Origin: G963676655 sp963678305
GTDB lineage: Bacteria > Verrucomicrobiota > Lentisphaeria > Victivallales > Victivallaceae
Reading direction: 5' to 3'
Assembly: GCA_963678305.2 (NCBI GenBank)
Contig: CAXXVV010000003.1
Span: forward strand, 558,001-622,000
DNA: 64,000 bases
Below are positions 62,260-64,000 of this stretch, piece by piece. The position numbers and the translations under genes are program-made. The first letter of the stretch is position 1. Every line of letters begins with the position of its first letter. The notes under the pieces are model-generated. The model was given only the letters and a program-made list of their open reading frames with translations, was not told where the DNA came from and ran no database searches.

Positions 62260-62753
62260 GGAAATTCCTGTTTTAAAGATTTTTTGCCTATTTATTATGT
62301 TTATTCTGAATCCGTGAAAAGTTCAGAATGTTACAGATACAAGGCATCAAAACGCTGCTGTATTGACATACAGCAAGTTGCCGATAACGAAGTAGATGTG
62401 ACATTATGGACTTTCCCGAAGGGTAAATTCGTACGTTTTTTTTGCGTTCACCCAACGGGTGAAAGTGAAAAACCACATTAATTATTAAAAACCAATACAT
62501 TATAATGAATAACAATAAATTTATCACGGATTCAGGTTTATTTTAATATGTTTTGCTTATATTTACGCATGTCTCACAAAAATATTTGTTTATTTTTGCT
62601 GAAAAATTTCAATCAGAAAAATTTGAGACGTAAATCATTACTTTTATTTTTAAATGCTTCTTAAGTTAATTGCAACGAAAGATTGTCGGCTCCGGCTTGT
62701 AATGGAAAGCAAATTTCATATCTGGATTGACTATAAATTTTCCAGAAGGAGAT
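62260..62753. other. Long leader/intergenic stretch with stem-loops
   Basis: Between the pseudopilin end and the propeller hydrolase start. It carries a promoter at 62499-62527 and, downstream of it, stem-loops TGCTGTAT-tgac-ATACAGCA (62356-62375), CCC-gaa-GGG (around 62415-62423) and TTCACCC-aac-GGGTGAA (62447-62463). No gene is supported. Confidence 0.5.
62499..62527 (-). promoter_or_regulatory. Probable promoter of the four-gene glycan operon
   Basis: On the minus strand GTGATA (62522-62527; four of six consensus bases), a 17-base spacer and a consensus TATAAT (62499-62504). It would give a leader of about 230 bases containing the stem-loops. Confidence 0.4.
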
Positions 62754-63416
62754 TTATTTTTGCATTTTCCAACGATCTATATTAATAGCCTCAGCGCCCT
62801 TCAACTGGCTCACATGTCCATCTACAAAAAGAGTGTTTGCATACTCATTATGACGGTTATATATACGACCAACATGGTCAGGTTCCGCGTCAAGGACTAA
62901 GTCCCATTTATTACGCACTTTATGATATCCATCCATAAATGCGATGGTCGCACTTGGCTTACTGACCTTACTTATTTTTCCCCACGGGTAGGAAGGGTTA
63001 TCAGGATTGGTTGTCATCAGGCAGCCGCCATCAGCAAGTTGAAGTGAATTTGTGGCGTATCCATAATATCTTCTCTGCAATGGCCTACGGTCAATCTGAG
63101 AGGGGCATACAATAACTTCAACGGAATCACAGTAGCCTTGGAGAACAGTATTAGTCCATCCGTCTTCAACACTGTAACCTACGACTTGGCGTTTTTGCGG
63201 ACTGCCGGTTTCCTGTGGCATTATCCAGCCTGCATAGTCATTTATATAGAACTGGAAATAATTGCCGATCTGTTTAAGATTGCCAGCACATTTTATTCCT
63301 TTGGCTTTTTCCCTGGCCCGTCCCAGTGCTGGCAGCAACATACTGGCCAGGATAGCGATGATGGCTATTACAACCAAAAGCTCTATTAGTGTGAAGGTTT
63401 TTTGTTGTTTTAACAT
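62754..63416 (-). CDS. Pseudopilin-like protein, H-X9-DG type
   Basis: A 220-residue protein starting at the ATG at 63414-63416, where GGAG precedes; the frame continues upstream 16 codons without a ribosome site. Leader MLKQQKT, helix FTLIELLVVIAIIAILASM, and C-terminal H-X9-DG motif (HNEYANTLFVDGHV). Thr replaces Gly before the processing site. It lies 134 bases after the ROK gene and 494 bases before the propeller hydrolase, all on the minus strand. It is the fifth pseudopilin of the window. Confidence 0.9.
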   Translation of the reverse strand: MLKQQKTFTLIELLVVIAIIAILASMLLPALGRAREKAKGIKCAGNLKQIGNYFQFYINDYAGWIMPQETGSPQKRQVVGYSVEDGWTNTVLQGYCDSVEVIVCPSQIDRRPLQRRYYGYATNSLQLADGGCLMTTNPDNPSYPWGKISKVSKPSATIAFMDGYHKVRNKWDLVLDAEPDHVGRIYNRHNEYANTLFVDGHVSQLKGAEAINIDRWKMQK

Positions 63417-63550
63417 AGTACATACTCCTTTTTTATTTCTTTTAACTCTGAACTTATTTATCAAAATAAACTTTGTTAATATGACAGAATGATGTCAGTA
63501 ACTCTTGTAATCAATAATAATTACCTCCTTTTTTTCTATTTTTAATGTCC

Positions 63551-64000
63551 TTATGATGGTTTATAGAGCCTTGATATAGCCATTAACGCAGCACCGACAG
63601 CGCCAATTTCTTCCTTTTGAGATGAAATGATCATTTTTATATCGTCTAAACTATTTTCTTCCAGTCCTCTTATATTACGGCTGACGGTTTCCTTCATCAG
63701 TGGCGCCGCCGAATTAAACATTCCGCTAATCACAACCGCTTCCGGTCGAAAGATCAAGCATACATTGGCTATTGCTATTCCTAAATATTCAAACATTTCT
63801 ACCAGAATATCTTTTATTTTGGCATCATTCAGGTCAAATCCTTTTCCATCCCAATCTATTTTATTTCGTTTTAGTTTTTTCTGAAACTGCCAGCCGCTTA
63901 TATATGATTCAAGGCACCCCTTGTTGCCGCACCAGCATTTTTTCCCTGAAGGGTTTAAAGTTATATGGCCAAGTTCACCCGAGCTTATATGTGAAAGGTT
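63551..64000 (-). CDS. ROK-family protein, probably a regulator (partial)
   Basis: The C-terminal 149 residues of a ROK protein; the N-terminus lies beyond the right edge. The GH motif and zinc site are present: SSGELGHITLNPSGKKCWCG followed by NKGCLESY, then NVCLIFRPEAVVISG, the usual family end. Whether the missing part holds a helix-turn-helix (regulator) or not (sugar kinase) cannot be seen. Its place next to a pseudopilin gene, like the other four regulators here, favours a regulator. Confidence 0.85.
   Translation of the reverse strand, partial: NLSHISSGELGHITLNPSGKKCWCGNKGCLESYISGWQFQKKLKRNKIDWDGKGFDLNDAKIKDILVEMFEYLGIAIANVCLIFRPEAVVISGMFNSAAPLMKETVSRNIRGLEENSLDDIKMIISSQKEEIGAVGAALMAISRLYKPS

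Noticed and set aside
62284..62481. 65-codon plus-strand frame in the leader region
   Set aside because: It follows the stem-loop sequences, has no ribosome site and no recognisable protein features.

Overview
The window looks like a chromosome segment of a bacterium of the Lentisphaerota (Victivallales-like) or a close relative within the Planctomycetes-Verrucomicrobia-Chlamydiae group. This is inferred from gene content, not from a marker phylogeny. The main reasons are five pseudopilin-like genes with the FTLIELLVVIAIIAILASM start and an H-X9-DG C-terminal motif, many LacI-, GntR- and ROK-type regulators beside secreted glycan-degrading proteins, a sulfatase, and an expanded set of uroporphyrinogen-decarboxylase-like proteins. 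No rRNA, transposase, prophage or CRISPR array was seen; there is one tRNA (Pro, TGG).

Layout. 1-6206 is a minus-strand glycan locus: alpha/alpha-barrel hydrolase-like protein, GntR-LacI hybrid regulator, pseudopilin, and a large F5/8C-bearing secreted protein that runs off the left edge. 6269-9174 holds an aldo/keto reductase, a zinc-type alcohol dehydrogenase and a small membrane protein. 9357-14002 is housekeeping: argB, aroK, aroC, a ParE-type toxin-antitoxin pair and icd. 14335-21701 is a second glycan locus: divergent regulator and pseudopilin, then a sugar isomerase, a GH5-like enzyme, a second isomerase and a HAD phosphatase. 21770-27152 is a third: LacI regulator, pseudopilin and a large secreted protein split by a one-base frameshift. 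rpsD, a fused membrane glycosyltransferase and a small exported protein follow (27357-31303). 31436-33259 is a fourth regulator/pseudopilin pair, next to a sulfatase, two UroD-like proteins and an AraC regulator (33647-38345). 39031-48803 is mostly housekeeping or accessory: TetR, a four-domain CoA-disulfide-reductase-like fusion, a methyltransferase, mgtE, an ArnT-like glycosyltransferase, rlmN, rex and tRNA-Pro. 49020-64000 contains a UroD/LamG-like pair with a divergent ROK regulator, then a fifth glycan locus (ROK, pseudopilin, beta-propeller hydrolase, DUF4091-like protein, MFS transporter, DUF5107-TPR protein) that leaves the right edge.

How the genes work together. Each of the five pseudopilin genes sits directly beside a sugar-type transcriptional regulator and near large secreted carbohydrate-active proteins. 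The window therefore reads as a series of separately regulated glycan-use modules, each with its own pilin-like surface or secretion component. Four regulator promoters are exact or near-exact sigma70 sequences with palindromes placed where a repressor would act. Outside the coding regions the most unusual item is a 99-bp element present twice (about 90 of 99 bases identical by hand count), both times pointing towards the downstream gene.
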